A stretch of 64,000 nucleotides of DNA, from the NCBI RefSeq assembly GCF_902459765.1, contig NZ_CABPSP010000001.1:1-64000 (forward strand), given 5' to 3'. Below, one piece after another: positions 25,190 through 33,832 of the stretch. Within the stretch, counting starts at the first letter, position 1, and the number at the start of each line of letters is the position of its first letter. The position numbers and the translations under genes were made by a program. The stretch comes from Pandoraea anapnoica. GTDB lineage: Bacteria; Pseudomonadota; Gammaproteobacteria; Burkholderiales; Burkholderiaceae. The notes under the pieces were generated by a model, which saw nothing but the letters and a program-made list of their open reading frames with translations, was not told the DNA's origin and searched no databases.

Positions 25190-26554
25190 GTGTCACAACC
25201 GTTTGAAACCGCCCCTGCGGGGGTGAGCGCTGCATCTGCTGCCTCCGGTCAGCCGCATGCCACCGATGCTTCGGCCGCACCTGCCGCCGCCCCGAACTTC
25301 GGTCGCGTGGTCGCGGCGAGTTGCTTCGGCACCGCTATCGAGTGGTACGACTTTTTCGTCTACGGCTTTCTCGCGCCCATCGTGTTCGACCGGCTGTTCT
25401 TCCCGCAGCTCGATTCGATGACGGGCATGATCGCGGTGTTCGCCACCTTCGCCGTCGGCTTCCTCGCGCGGCCCATCGGCGGCATCGTCTTCGGTCACTT
25501 CGGCGACCGCATCGGACGCAAGTCGATTCTGTTGTTCACGCTGATTCTGATGGGCGTGGCGACCACGCTCATCGGCCTGCTGCCGACCTACGCGATGGTC
25601 GGCATGTGGGCGCCCATCATGCTCGTGACGCTGCGCTTCATTCAGGGCTTCGCGCTCGGTGGCGAGTCCGTCGGCGGGTTGTTGATGACGGTGGAAGGCG
25701 CGCCTGCGCACTTGCGTGGCCTCTTCGGTGGGCTGATTCAGGCGGCCGGGCCGACATCGATTGTCGGCGCGTCGCTCGCCATCGTGCTCATCACCCGTTT
25801 GCCGGAAGAGGACTTGTTGTCATGGGGCTGGCGTTTGCCGTTCCTCGTGAGTCTGCTGCTGGTGGCGCTCGGCACCTACGTGCGCCTGAAGGTCGAGGAG
25901 TCGCCGACGTTCAAGGCGGCTGAGCAACATCGCGATATTGCGAAGGTGCCGGTGGCTGAGGTGCTCACGCATTACTGGCGTCCGACGCTCGTCACGTTCT
26001 TCATCTGTCTGGCCGAGACGAGCTTCTTCTATCTGGTCGCGATCTTCTCGCTCTCGTACGGCACGAAAACGCTCGGCCTACCGCGCAACGTGATGGCCGA
26101 CGGTGTGCTGTACGCCAACATCCTCGCCATGCTCACGATTCCCGCGTTCGGCATGCTGTCGGACAAACTCGGACGCCGTCCGATGTTCCTGATGGGGCTC
26201 GCCGCGACGGCGCTCTTCATCTACCCGTTCTTCCTGATGATGGGCAGCAAAGAGACGGCACTTGTCGTGTGCGCCATCGTGATCGGCGCGGGTATCATCC
26301 ACCCGATGATGTTCGGCCCGGAGGGCAGCTTCTTCTCGGAGTTGTTCGATACGCGGGTCCGCTTCTCTGGCGTGTCGCTCGGCAAGCAGATCGGGACGGT
26401 GCTCGGCGGCGGTCTTGCACCGATGATCGCGGCAAGTCTGCTGGCGTGGAGTCACGGCCAGATCTGGCCGGTGATCGTCTACTTCCTCGTGCTGGCGGCG
26501 ATGGCGCTGATCTCGACGGTGCTCGTGCGTGAGACGCGACATCGGGTGATGTAA
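25190..26554 (+). CDS. MFS metabolite:H+ symporter
   Basis: Inner-membrane transporter of 454 residues with 12 predicted helices. The MFS motif is GDRIGRKS, and the N-terminal CFGTAIEWYDFFVYGFLAP is typical of the metabolite:H+ symporter family (shikimate, proline/betaine and dicarboxylate types). It starts with GTG at 25190, preceded by GGAGGAG with 7 nt spacing; the longer open frame upstream reads through the dehydrogenase gene. Operon position suggests uptake of mandelate, benzoylformate or benzoate. Confidence 0.83.
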   Translation: MSQPFETAPAGVSAASAASGQPHATDASAAPAAAPNFGRVVAASCFGTAIEWYDFFVYGFLAPIVFDRLFFPQLDSMTGMIAVFATFAVGFLARPIGGIVFGHFGDRIGRKSILLFTLILMGVATTLIGLLPTYAMVGMWAPIMLVTLRFIQGFALGGESVGGLLMTVEGAPAHLRGLFGGLIQAAGPTSIVGASLAIVLITRLPEEDLLSWGWRLPFLVSLLLVALGTYVRLKVEESPTFKAAEQHRDIAKVPVAEVLTHYWRPTLVTFFICLAETSFFYLVAIFSLSYGTKTLGLPRNVMADGVLYANILAMLTIPAFGMLSDKLGRRPMFLMGLAATALFIYPFFLMMGSKETALVVCAIVIGAGIIHPMMFGPEGSFFSELFDTRVRFSGVSLGKQIGTVLGGGLAPMIAASLLAWSHGQIWPVIVYFLVLAAMALISTVLVRETRHRVM

Positions 26555-26597
26555 CGCAGATCAGTCGTCGCTAACGTCGATAAGGTCGATGAAAACG

Positions 26598-26638
26598 AAC
26601 AGCCCCGCTCGGATGACGACGCGGGGCTGTTGGTTTTT
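26598..26638. terminator. Convergent terminator between MFS and vanB genes
   Basis: An 11-bp stem (AACAGCCCCGC 26598-26608, GCGGGGCTGTT 26621-26631) with a 12-nt loop followed by GG and six T on the plus strand. Confidence 0.85.
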
Positions 26639-26654
26639 TACGGGAAGATTTGGA

Positions 26655-27605
26655 TCAGAGATCGAGGACCAGTACAGGCGATTTGCTGCGCGAGCAGCAC
26701 GGCAGGATCTGATCGTTGGCTGCGCGTTCGTCGTCGGTGAGGTAGACGTCGCGATGGTCGGGCGTGCCGTCGACGACACGCGTGAGGCACGTGCCGCACA
26801 CGCCTTGCTCGCACGACATCTGCACTTCGACACCTTGTGCCGCCAGTGCGGCGACGATAGTCTCGCCGACCTTCACATCGATCACACGGCCGCTCGAATG
26901 CAGCTTGACCTGAAACGGCTTGTCACCTTCGCCATCGGTATTGGTCGATACCGGTGCGGCGAAGTACTCGCGATGCACGTTGCCTTCCGGCCATTGCGCC
27001 GCTTCAGCGCGGGTGAGCACGGCGTCGATGAAACCCGCCGGGCCGCACACGTACAGATGCTTGCCGCCGGAGGGCTGCGCGAGAATCGCATCGAGATCTG
27101 CGCGTGCGCCTTCGCTGTCGAAGTAGAACTGCGTCTTGTCGGCGATGCCAACGCTGCCGAAGCGATCGCGAAACGCCGTACGCGCAGGTTCGCGCGTGCA
27201 GTAGTGCACTTCGAACGACGCGCCACTCGCCGCCAGCGCTTCGGCCATGCAGAGGATCGGCGTCACACCGATGCCGCCCGCGAGCAGGATGCTGTGCTTC
27301 GCGCTATCCGCGAGCGGGAAGTGATTACGTGGCGCGCTGATCTCGATCTCGGTGCCGACCGTCAGCGCATGCATGCCCACGGAGCCGCCGCGCGACTGCG
27401 GATCGCGCAGCACGCCTACGCAGTAGCGATGCGTCTCGCCGGGCGCGTTGCACAGCGAGTACTGACGGATGAGGCCGTCGGCCACATGCACGTCGATGTG
27501 CGCCCCGGCGGTGAAGGCGGGCAGCGCGCTGCCGTCGACACTCACCAATTCGAATTCGCAGATGTCGGTCGCGACATCGCGCTTGTTCGCCAGCCGGACC
27601 TTCAT
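26655..27605 (-). CDS. vanB: Vanillate O-demethylase reductase subunit
   Basis: Passes electrons from NAD(P)H to the Rieske oxygenase VanA. The 316-residue phthalate-dioxygenase-reductase layout has an FMN/ferredoxin-reductase N-half (RQYSLCN, AGGIGVTPILCMAEAL, LYVCGPAGFIDAVL). A C-terminal plant-type ferredoxin domain binds a [2Fe-2S] cluster through CEQGVCGTC and a distal Cys (ILPCCSRS). It overlaps the vanA stop by 4 bp (start at 27605). Confidence 0.92.
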   Translation of the reverse strand: MKVRLANKRDVATDICEFELVSVDGSALPAFTAGAHIDVHVADGLIRQYSLCNAPGETHRYCVGVLRDPQSRGGSVGMHALTVGTEIEISAPRNHFPLADSAKHSILLAGGIGVTPILCMAEALAASGASFEVHYCTREPARTAFRDRFGSVGIADKTQFYFDSEGARADLDAILAQPSGGKHLYVCGPAGFIDAVLTRAEAAQWPEGNVHREYFAAPVSTNTDGEGDKPFQVKLHSSGRVIDVKVGETIVAALAAQGVEVQMSCEQGVCGTCLTRVVDGTPDHRDVYLTDDERAANDQILPCCSRSKSPVLVLDL

Positions 27606-28663
27606 GCTGCGTTCTCCACACCACCGGTCGCGGCACCGGCGCGCTCGGCATCGATCAGACGGTCGAGCACCTTGCGCGACTGTACGCCACCCGCGTCGAT
27701 GTTCAGCTTGAGAATCTTCTTCTCGGGATACGCGGACAGATTGCGCTGCTGCGCTTCAAGCACTTCCTGGTCTTCGGCAAAGATGCCGCCCTGTCCGCGC
27801 TTGATTGCGGCCGTCAACTCGGCGTCTTCCGGCTTGAAGTTGCGCGCCATGCCCCAGAAGTACCAGATCGATTCGTCGGTTTCCGGCGTGATGAAGTCCA
27901 CCACAATGCTGCCAGCCTTCTTGTCGGCAGGCGCGTCGTAGCCACCATGACCCGCATGCGCGACACCGACTTCGATCATCACGTGACTCGGCGGCGTGAA
28001 ACGGCATACCTGCCAGCGGTCGCACGGCACCTGATCGTCCAGACCGTTGGCGCGCAGTGCGCTCGCCCAGAACGGCGGGGCCTTGATGTTTTCCATGTGG
28101 CGCGCCGTGATGACCATGTCACCTTCGACGGTCGTCTTCGGCGGTGCTTCTTCGATCTCTTCCTGCCCGATGCTCGTTGCGTGCACGTAGGTCTCGTGCG
28201 TCAGGTCCATCAGGTTATCGATCATCAGTCGATAGTCGCACTTGATGTGATACAGCCCACCGCCGTACGCCCACTGCTCGCTCACGGCCCATTCCAGATG
28301 CGGAATCTCATCGGGGTTCGCCAGGGCTTCGTCGCCCGGCCACACCCACACGAAGCCATAGCGCTCGACGCACGGGAACGAGCGCGTCTTCGGGAAGCCG
28401 CCAACGCGCTGACCGACCATCTTCGTGCACTTGCCGCCGCCATCCACCGTCAGACCGTGATAGCCGCACACGAGGTGGCCGTCCTTTACGAAGCCAAGCG
28501 ACAGCGCTGCGCCGCGATGCGGGCAGAAGTCTTCGAGTGCGGCGACTTTGCCGTTGCCGTCGCGGAAGAACACCATCGCTTCGTTGCAAATCTTGCGACC
28601 CAGCGGCTTCTCGGCGAACTCATCGGCCGTGCATGCAACGTACCAGGTGTTTTTGAGGAACAT
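27602..28663 (-). CDS. vanA: Vanillate O-demethylase oxygenase subunit
   Basis: Rieske non-heme iron oxygenase that removes the methoxy group of vanillate as formaldehyde, giving protocatechuate. In the 353-residue protein the Rieske site is Cys47-x-His49 and Cys66-x2-His69 (CPHRGA, CGYHG). The mononuclear iron site lies in DNLMDLTHETYVH. VanAB of some bacteria also acts on syringate and 3-O-methylgallate. That matters here because the genes across the operator region fit gallate breakdown. It lies 96 bp downstream of vanR on the same strand, probably in one operon. Confidence 0.9.
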   Translation of the reverse strand: MFLKNTWYVACTADEFAEKPLGRKICNEAMVFFRDGNGKVAALEDFCPHRGAALSLGFVKDGHLVCGYHGLTVDGGGKCTKMVGQRVGGFPKTRSFPCVERYGFVWVWPGDEALANPDEIPHLEWAVSEQWAYGGGLYHIKCDYRLMIDNLMDLTHETYVHATSIGQEEIEEAPPKTTVEGDMVITARHMENIKAPPFWASALRANGLDDQVPCDRWQVCRFTPPSHVMIEVGVAHAGHGGYDAPADKKAGSIVVDFITPETDESIWYFWGMARNFKPEDAELTAAIKRGQGGIFAEDQEVLEAQQRNLSAYPEKKILKLNIDAGGVQSRKVLDRLIDAERAGAATGGVENAA

Positions 28664-28759
28664 GATCGTTTGTCTCCTTGGTGCGCCTTCGTGTGGAGAG
28701 GTTGGCGCACTCTCGTTTCGATTCGGATGGATGGGATGAGGCTGTTTAAGGTGAGCGCG

Positions 28760-29428
28760 TCAAAGCAACTGCGCGCCCATGCTGTGTTCCTGTGTGACGA
28801 TGTGTTCGCGGCACATGAATTCGGCGCGGTCGGGCTGACGCGCGGCAATCGCCTCGACGATCGCGTGATGCTGACGGTGCGCGTACGCGATGATGTCCGC
28901 GTACTGGCGTCGATCCTCGTGACCGAACGCCACTGTGCGCGGGGCCACGAACGGCACCAGATTGCAGCGCGCGATAAACCCTTCGAGCAGTGGATTGCGT
29001 GCGCCGGTGACAAGCAGATCGTGAAAGCGCGAATTGAGCGACGCGTAGCCGATCTGCACTTCGGGCGTCATCTGATGGTCGGCGAGCAGCGCATCGCCTT
29101 CGGCCAGCAGTTCGCGCAGTTGCGTCAGCAAATCCGCACTCGCGCCTTTCTCGGCGAGCAGACGCGCGGCATAACCTTCGAGTGCGCCGCGCAGGTGCAA
29201 CGCTTCGACGCTCTCGTCGCGGGTGTGCGCCCGCACCGCGTAGCCGCGTTGTCCGGCGCGCACCACCAGCCCTTCTTCCGCGAGCACCGGCAGCGCCTGA
29301 CGCACCGGCATGCGCGAGACTCCCAATTGCTCGGCCAGCTTGGCTTCGGCCAGACGCTCGCCCGGCGCAAGTTCGCCCTTGAGGATCATTTCGCGCAGTT
29401 GGACCGTGGTCGGTGTGGGATGCAGCAT
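28760..29428 (-). CDS. vanR: GntR-family (FCD) repressor VanR
   Basis: Regulator of 222 residues with an N-terminal GntR winged helix (LREMILKGELAPGERL, EAKLAEQLGVSRMPVRQAL) and a C-terminal all-helical FCD effector domain. It precedes vanAB and diverges from the ligBA genes. The shared intergenic region contains two GGGATCCC palindromes. Caulobacter VanR recognises an operator with the same GGATCC core, so vanillate-released repression of both transcripts is likely. It has a strong ribosome-binding site, AAAGGAG. Confidence 0.88.
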   Translation of the reverse strand: MLHPTPTTVQLREMILKGELAPGERLAEAKLAEQLGVSRMPVRQALPVLAEEGLVVRAGQRGYAVRAHTRDESVEALHLRGALEGYAARLLAEKGASADLLTQLRELLAEGDALLADHQMTPEVQIGYASLNSRFHDLLVTGARNPLLEGFIARCNLVPFVAPRTVAFGHEDRRQYADIIAYAHRQHHAIVEAIAARQPDRAEFMCREHIVTQEHSMGAQLL

Positions 29429-29494
29429 GCGTCTCCTTTCGTTCGCTTACACGCGTGCCGGACAGACTGGGCCTGCCAGTACCGGCTTTTTTTC

Positions 29495-29512
29495 ATTATG
29501 GGATCCCGTAAT
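29495..29512. promoter_or_regulatory. VanR-type operator 1
   Basis: ATTATGGGATCCCGTAAT, an 18-bp palindrome with one mismatched pair around a GGGATCCC core, 67 bp upstream of vanR. It is the reverse-complement match of operator 2. Confidence 0.65.
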
Positions 29513-29547
29513 TCGTAAACGCATCAGTAAATACCCTTGTTTATGCA

Positions 29548-29565
29548 AATACGGGATCCCGGATA
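29548..29565. promoter_or_regulatory. VanR-type operator 2
   Basis: AATACGGGATCCCGGATA with a perfect 10-bp palindromic core. Its centre is 53 bp (about five helical turns) from operator 1, and it overlaps the probable ligB promoter (TTGTTT at 29537-29542 as a -35). Confidence 0.65.
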
Positions 29566-29642
29566 GACTCGGCCCTGCATAAATTCGGGCCGTTTCATTC
29601 TGCGGCCCGGGCATGACAAGACAAGAAACGGAGACTTTCAGC

Positions 29643-30485
29643 GTGGCAAAGATTATTGGAGGGATCGGGACGTCGCACGTGCCGACCATCGGTGTGGCGT
29701 ACGACAAGGGCAAGCAGCAGGATCCCGCGTGGGCGCCGCTGTTCCAGGGCTACGAGCCTGTAGCGAAGTGGCTCGCCGAAAAGCAGGCGGACGTGCTCGT
29801 GTTCTTCTACAACGATCACGCCACGACGTTCTTCTTCGACATGTACCCGACGTTCGCGCTCGGCGTGGGCGAGTCGTTTCCCATTGCGGACGAAGGCGCG
29901 GGGTTGCGTCCGTTGCCGCCGATTCGCGGGGACGTGGCGTTGCAGGCGCACATCGCCGAGTCGCTCGTGAACGACGAGTTCGACATCACGGTGTTCCAGG
30001 ACAAACCGATCGACCACGGCTGTGCGTCGCCGCTGCCGTTGCTCTGGCCGCACAAGCCGGACTGGCCCGGCACGGTCGTGCCCATTGCCATCAACGTGCT
30101 GCAATACCCGCTGCCGACGGGCCGTCGTTGCTATCGCCTCGGGCAGGCGGTGCGTCGCGCCATCGAGTCGTACCCGGAAGACCTGCGTGTGGTCGTCGTG
30201 GGGACGGGCGGTCTCTCGCATCAGATTCACGGCGAGCGTGCGGGCTACAACGACGAATCGTGGGATCGGGAATTCCTCGATCTGCTGGAGAACGCACCGG
30301 AGAAGCTGACCGAACTCAAGCACGTGGACTACGTCGAGCGTGGCGGCGCGGAGAGCGTCGAGCAAATCATGTGGCTGTCGATGCGTGGTGCGATGGGCCC
30401 GCGCATCAAGCGTCTGCACCTGAACTACTACCTCGCGACGACGACCGCCATGACCGTCGCGCTTTATGAGGATGACGCCGCATGA
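29643..30485 (+). CDS. Class III extradiol dioxygenase, catalytic (LigB-type) subunit
   Basis: Ring-opening dioxygenase of the protocatechuate 4,5-dioxygenase/gallate dioxygenase family; it holds the Fe(II). The 280-residue product keeps the iron and acid/base regions: GTSHVPTIG (His), YNDHATTF, VDHGC-like IDHGCASPLPL, and TGGLSHQIHGERAG. A GTG at 29643 with an upstream GGAGA is preferred because it restores the family N-terminus (V)AKIIGGIGTSHVP; an ATG at 29613 is the alternative. It overlaps ligA by 4 bp. The pathway enzymes downstream suggest gallate as the main substrate. Confidence 0.85.
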   Translation: MAKIIGGIGTSHVPTIGVAYDKGKQQDPAWAPLFQGYEPVAKWLAEKQADVLVFFYNDHATTFFFDMYPTFALGVGESFPIADEGAGLRPLPPIRGDVALQAHIAESLVNDEFDITVFQDKPIDHGCASPLPLLWPHKPDWPGTVVPIAINVLQYPLPTGRRCYRLGQAVRRAIESYPEDLRVVVVGTGGLSHQIHGERAGYNDESWDREFLDLLENAPEKLTELKHVDYVERGGAESVEQIMWLSMRGAMGPRIKRLHLNYYLATTTAMTVALYEDDAA

Positions 30486-30841
30486 ATCCGCAACTCGAAG
30501 GTATCGAAGCGATCACCGGCACTTACGCGTTCGATCTGCGCGTGAGCAACCGCACGCTCAAGCTCAACCGCTTCTTTTGGCACATGATTCGCGCCGAGAA
30601 TCGCGAGACATACCTCAACGATCCCGTCGCCGCCATGACCGCTGCCGGTCTCACGGCCGAAGAGCAGGCGATGGTGCAGGCACAGGACTGGCTCGGCCTC
30701 GTGCGACACGGCGTGAACTTCTTCGTGCTGGAGAAGTTTGCGCGCGTGGTGCGCAAGACGAACCTCGAAGTCTATGCGCTCATGCGCGGCGAATCGCTCG
30801 AAGAGTTCATGGCCACGCGTCGCGTGCCGACCATGCGCTGA
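30482..30841 (+). CDS. ligA: Class III extradiol dioxygenase, small (LigA-type) subunit
   Basis: The 119-residue helical partner of LigB that closes over the active site. Conserved segments include TYAFDLRVSNRTLKLNRF, LNDPVAAMTAAGLTAEE and WLGLVRHGVNFFVLEKFARV. Gallate dioxygenases of the GalA/DesB type have this domain fused to the LigB part, whereas here it is a separate gene as in protocatechuate 4,5-dioxygenase. ATGA overlap with ligB; the LysR gene starts 1 nt after its stop. Confidence 0.88.
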   Translation: MNPQLEGIEAITGTYAFDLRVSNRTLKLNRFFWHMIRAENRETYLNDPVAAMTAAGLTAEEQAMVQAQDWLGLVRHGVNFFVLEKFARVVRKTNLEVYALMRGESLEEFMATRRVPTMR

Positions 30842-30842
30842 C

Positions 30843-32183
30843 ATGGCGATCGATACCGCCGTCAGTCTGACCAACGCGCCGCCGGCGCCCCGGCTCGCGT
30901 GTCACGAACGCGGCACGTGGAGCCGCGCGCCCCAGAGCAATGACGCCACGCTGCTGGTGCGCAAGCTGCGCGGGTTGCGCGCGATGGTCGCGGTGCTGGA
31001 GTGCGATTCCGTCGCGCGCGCGGCCCGCATGCTGCATCTCTCGCAATCGGCCGTCGCCCGCTCCATCTCGGACATCGAGGCGGAATTGGGCTTCCCGCTG
31101 TTTCATCGCAGCGGACGCGGGCTGATTCCGAACGCGGCCGGGCAACGGCTCGGTGTGCGCGCGACGCGTGCGCTCGCGGAGCTGGCGAACGGCTATCGCG
31201 AGGCCTTCGCGGCGACCGCCTCGCAAGCGGACGGCGGCGCGCGTGCCGCAAGCCGGTTCGCGGCCGTGGTCGCTCCGCAGCAACTCACGAGTTTTATCGC
31301 CGTCGCGGAACTGGGCAGCGGGCCGTTGGCAGCGACGCGTCTGCAATGCTCGCAGCCGACCATCCAGCGCAATCTCGATCAGCTCGAAGACCTCATCGGC
31401 ATCAAGCTGTTCCGGCGCACGCCGCGCGGCACGCGTCTGACCGACGAGGCCGTTGCGCTGCTCGGCCCCGTCAAACGCGCGCTCGCCGAACTGGCGATTG
31501 CCGAAGACGAACTCGCGCCGTTCGGCGGGCGTCAGCAAGGCACGGTCATCGTGGCGGCGTTGCCGCTGTCAAGTGGCTTTCTGCTGCCGAAGGCTATCGA
31601 CAGCCTGTTGCACAAGTCGCCGTATCTCACGGTGACGGTGGTCGACGGCACCTACGAAGCGCTGGTGCGTCAGTTGCGTCAGGCGGACGTCGACATGATC
31701 GTCGGCGCGCTGCGTGCGAACGACGTGCCGCCGGATATCCGTCAGGAAGCCCTTTTCGAAGATCACCTGTCGGTCGTCGCACGCGCGGACCATCCGTGCC
31801 TGATGTCCGGAAAGAGGCCCACCCTCTCCGAACTCGCCGAGTACGGTTGGGTCAGCCCGCTGCCGTGCACACCTGCGCGCGGCGTATTCGAGCGCGTGTT
31901 CCACGCCGAAGGCCTCGCGCTACCGCACACGCAGGTGCACGCGAGCAGTTCGCCGGTGGTGCGCGGGTTGCTCTCGTCGAGCGACCGTCTCGCGCTGCTC
32001 TCGCCGGTGCAGATCACCTCGGAGTTGCGCACGGGGGAGCTGGCCGTGGTGCCGGTGCCGTTGCAACACGCGCGCCGTTCCATCGGTGTGGCGACGCGCC
32101 GCGACGGTTTGCTTTCACCGGCCGCAGAGCAGCTGCTCGACGAATTGCGCGCGCTTGCGCCGACGATGCAGCATCCGACGTAA
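30843..32183 (+). CDS. LysR-family regulator with two DNA-binding domains
   Basis: A 446-residue protein, about 140 longer than a normal LysR regulator, because it has two winged-helix domains. The first spans about 42-102 (AARMLHLSQSAVARSISDIE, ELGFPLFHR) and the second about 145-205 (AATRLQCSQPTIQRNLDQLE, IGIKLFRR). One effector-binding domain follows (about 230-440). It is placed in the dioxygenase operon, before the ABC transporter genes, so it probably controls this aromatic island. No frameshift is involved; the whole frame is open. Confidence 0.85.
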   Translation: MAIDTAVSLTNAPPAPRLACHERGTWSRAPQSNDATLLVRKLRGLRAMVAVLECDSVARAARMLHLSQSAVARSISDIEAELGFPLFHRSGRGLIPNAAGQRLGVRATRALAELANGYREAFAATASQADGGARAASRFAAVVAPQQLTSFIAVAELGSGPLAATRLQCSQPTIQRNLDQLEDLIGIKLFRRTPRGTRLTDEAVALLGPVKRALAELAIAEDELAPFGGRQQGTVIVAALPLSSGFLLPKAIDSLLHKSPYLTVTVVDGTYEALVRQLRQADVDMIVGALRANDVPPDIRQEALFEDHLSVVARADHPCLMSGKRPTLSELAEYGWVSPLPCTPARGVFERVFHAEGLALPHTQVHASSSPVVRGLLSSSDRLALLSPVQITSELRTGELAVVPVPLQHARRSIGVATRRDGLLSPAAEQLLDELRALAPTMQHPT

Positions 32184-32577
32184 ATTCGTTGCACGTCGCT
32201 CGCCGATGGCCCGGCGAGCGCGGCGAAAATCGCCGGATTCGCCATGACTTGCATGTCTCGCCTCACTCGCTCGCGTACGATTTTTCGACGGCGCGACGCC
32301 TCCTGACGACTGCCCGCCGTGCCTTGTGCGGCGGGCGTTTCACTCGCGGAACGCCGCTCGTCCCGCAGCGCGAAATTCCCCTCATAAAAAACGTCTCGCA
32401 ACGTAGGGGAAAGCTCGGGGATATACGAAAAACGCAACGCTCGACGCGAGAAGGTCGTTCGACGCGCTCATTTCGTCTGCCTAAGCTGTTCCGGATACAT
32501 AGAAAAGGCGCGCCAACCCCCGGCGCGGCTTCATGAAAAACGGATCGGTGCTACGACGCCGACGAGGAGACGACACC
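32184..32577. other. Intergenic region before the ABC importer
   Basis: This 394-bp gap has two stem-loops without long T-tracts: GCTCGCCG/CGGCGAGC at 32198-32219, right after the LysR stop, and GCCCGCCG/CGGCGGGC at 32312-32336, followed by GTTT. They could end the LysR transcript. The AT-richer stretch 32380-32510 probably holds the importer promoter, but no convincing -35/-10 pair or LysR box was recognised. Confidence 0.4.
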
Positions 32578-33777
32578 ATGATGAAGCGCCATCTCTGGCT
32601 CGCTGTGGCACTTGCGAGCGTTTGCCAATTCACCACTGTTTCGGTCGCGCGTGCCGAGGACATCAAGGTCGGCGTGCTGGGTCTGTTCTCGGGCTCCGCA
32701 TCGTGGTGGGGCACCGAATACCGTCGCGGTCTCAACCTGTGGATGGAGCAGAACAAGAGCAAAGTCGGCGACGACACGATCGTGCTGCTGGAGCGCGACG
32801 AAGGTGGCGTGAACCCGCAGCGCACGCGCCAGCTTGCTCAGGAACTCGTGGTGCGCGATCAGGTGCAGTACCTGTTCGGCGGCTCGTTCACGCCGAACGT
32901 GCTGGCCATGGCCGATGTCGTGAACCAGACCAAGACGCCGCTCGTCATCGGTAACTCGGGCACGTCGAGCGTCACGCTCAAGTCGCCGTACTTCGTGCGC
33001 ACCGGCTTCACGCAGTGGACCGTGAGTGTGCCGCTCGTCGAGTACGCCGCGAAGAAAGGTGTGAAGAACGCGGCCATCGTGGTGGCCGACTTCGCCACCG
33101 GCTACGACGCCATCGACGCCTACAGCGAGACGTTCAAGAAAGCGGGCGGTAAGGTTGCCGTCGAAGTGAAGGTACCGCTGGGCACGACGGACTTCTCCAG
33201 CTACCTGCAGCGCGTGCGTGACGCCAAGCCGGACGCCGTCTTCATGTTCATGCCGGTCGGCCCGATGTCGGCGGGCTTCGTGAAGGCGTTCAAGGAGCGC
33301 GAACTCGACAAGGCAGGCATTCAGCTCTTCGCCACTACCGAGACGATGGAGTCGGACCTGCCCGCGATTGGCGACAGCGCACTGGGCACGATCACCGCAC
33401 TGCACTACTCGCCGTTCCTCACGACGCCGGAAAACACCGCGTTCGTGAAGGCCTACAAGGCGAAGTACGGCCCGGGTGCACTGCCGTCGATTGCTTCGGT
33501 TTCGGCCTACGACTCGATGACGCTGATCGCACAGATGATCAAGGCGACCAAGGGCAAGAAGGACGCCGACAAGGCCATCGCCGCCGTGAAGGGTTACTCG
33601 TGGGTGAGCCCACGCGGTCCGGTGTCGATCGATCCGAAGACGCGTGAAATCGTGCAGAACGTGTACATCCGTCGCGTGGAAACCATCGACGGCAAGCTCG
33701 GAAACAAGCCGATCGACACGTACAAGTCGGTGGTCGAACCGTGGCACATCAGCCACTCGGAAGTGGCCGCGAAGTAA
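32578..33777 (+). CDS. Branched-chain-type ABC substrate-binding protein
   Basis: Periplasmic binding protein (type I fold, LivK-like) of 399 residues with a Sec signal (about 1-26, ending SVARAED). Its mature N-terminus IKVGVLGLFSGSASWWG is typical of the family. Members in aromatic clusters bind hydroxy- or methoxybenzoates rather than leucine. Its position between the dioxygenase and the gallate lower-pathway genes suggests uptake of syringate, vanillate or gallate. The start at 32578 is chosen for its GAGGAG site and the signal peptide. Confidence 0.87.
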   Translation: MMKRHLWLAVALASVCQFTTVSVARAEDIKVGVLGLFSGSASWWGTEYRRGLNLWMEQNKSKVGDDTIVLLERDEGGVNPQRTRQLAQELVVRDQVQYLFGGSFTPNVLAMADVVNQTKTPLVIGNSGTSSVTLKSPYFVRTGFTQWTVSVPLVEYAAKKGVKNAAIVVADFATGYDAIDAYSETFKKAGGKVAVEVKVPLGTTDFSSYLQRVRDAKPDAVFMFMPVGPMSAGFVKAFKERELDKAGIQLFATTETMESDLPAIGDSALGTITALHYSPFLTTPENTAFVKAYKAKYGPGALPSIASVSAYDSMTLIAQMIKATKGKKDADKAIAAVKGYSWVSPRGPVSIDPKTREIVQNVYIRRVETIDGKLGNKPIDTYKSVVEPWHISHSEVAAK

Positions 33778-33832
33778 CGCAGGCGACGCCCCCCAAAAGT
33801 TCGCTCTGTTCGTTAGGTTTCGGTAATTCCTC

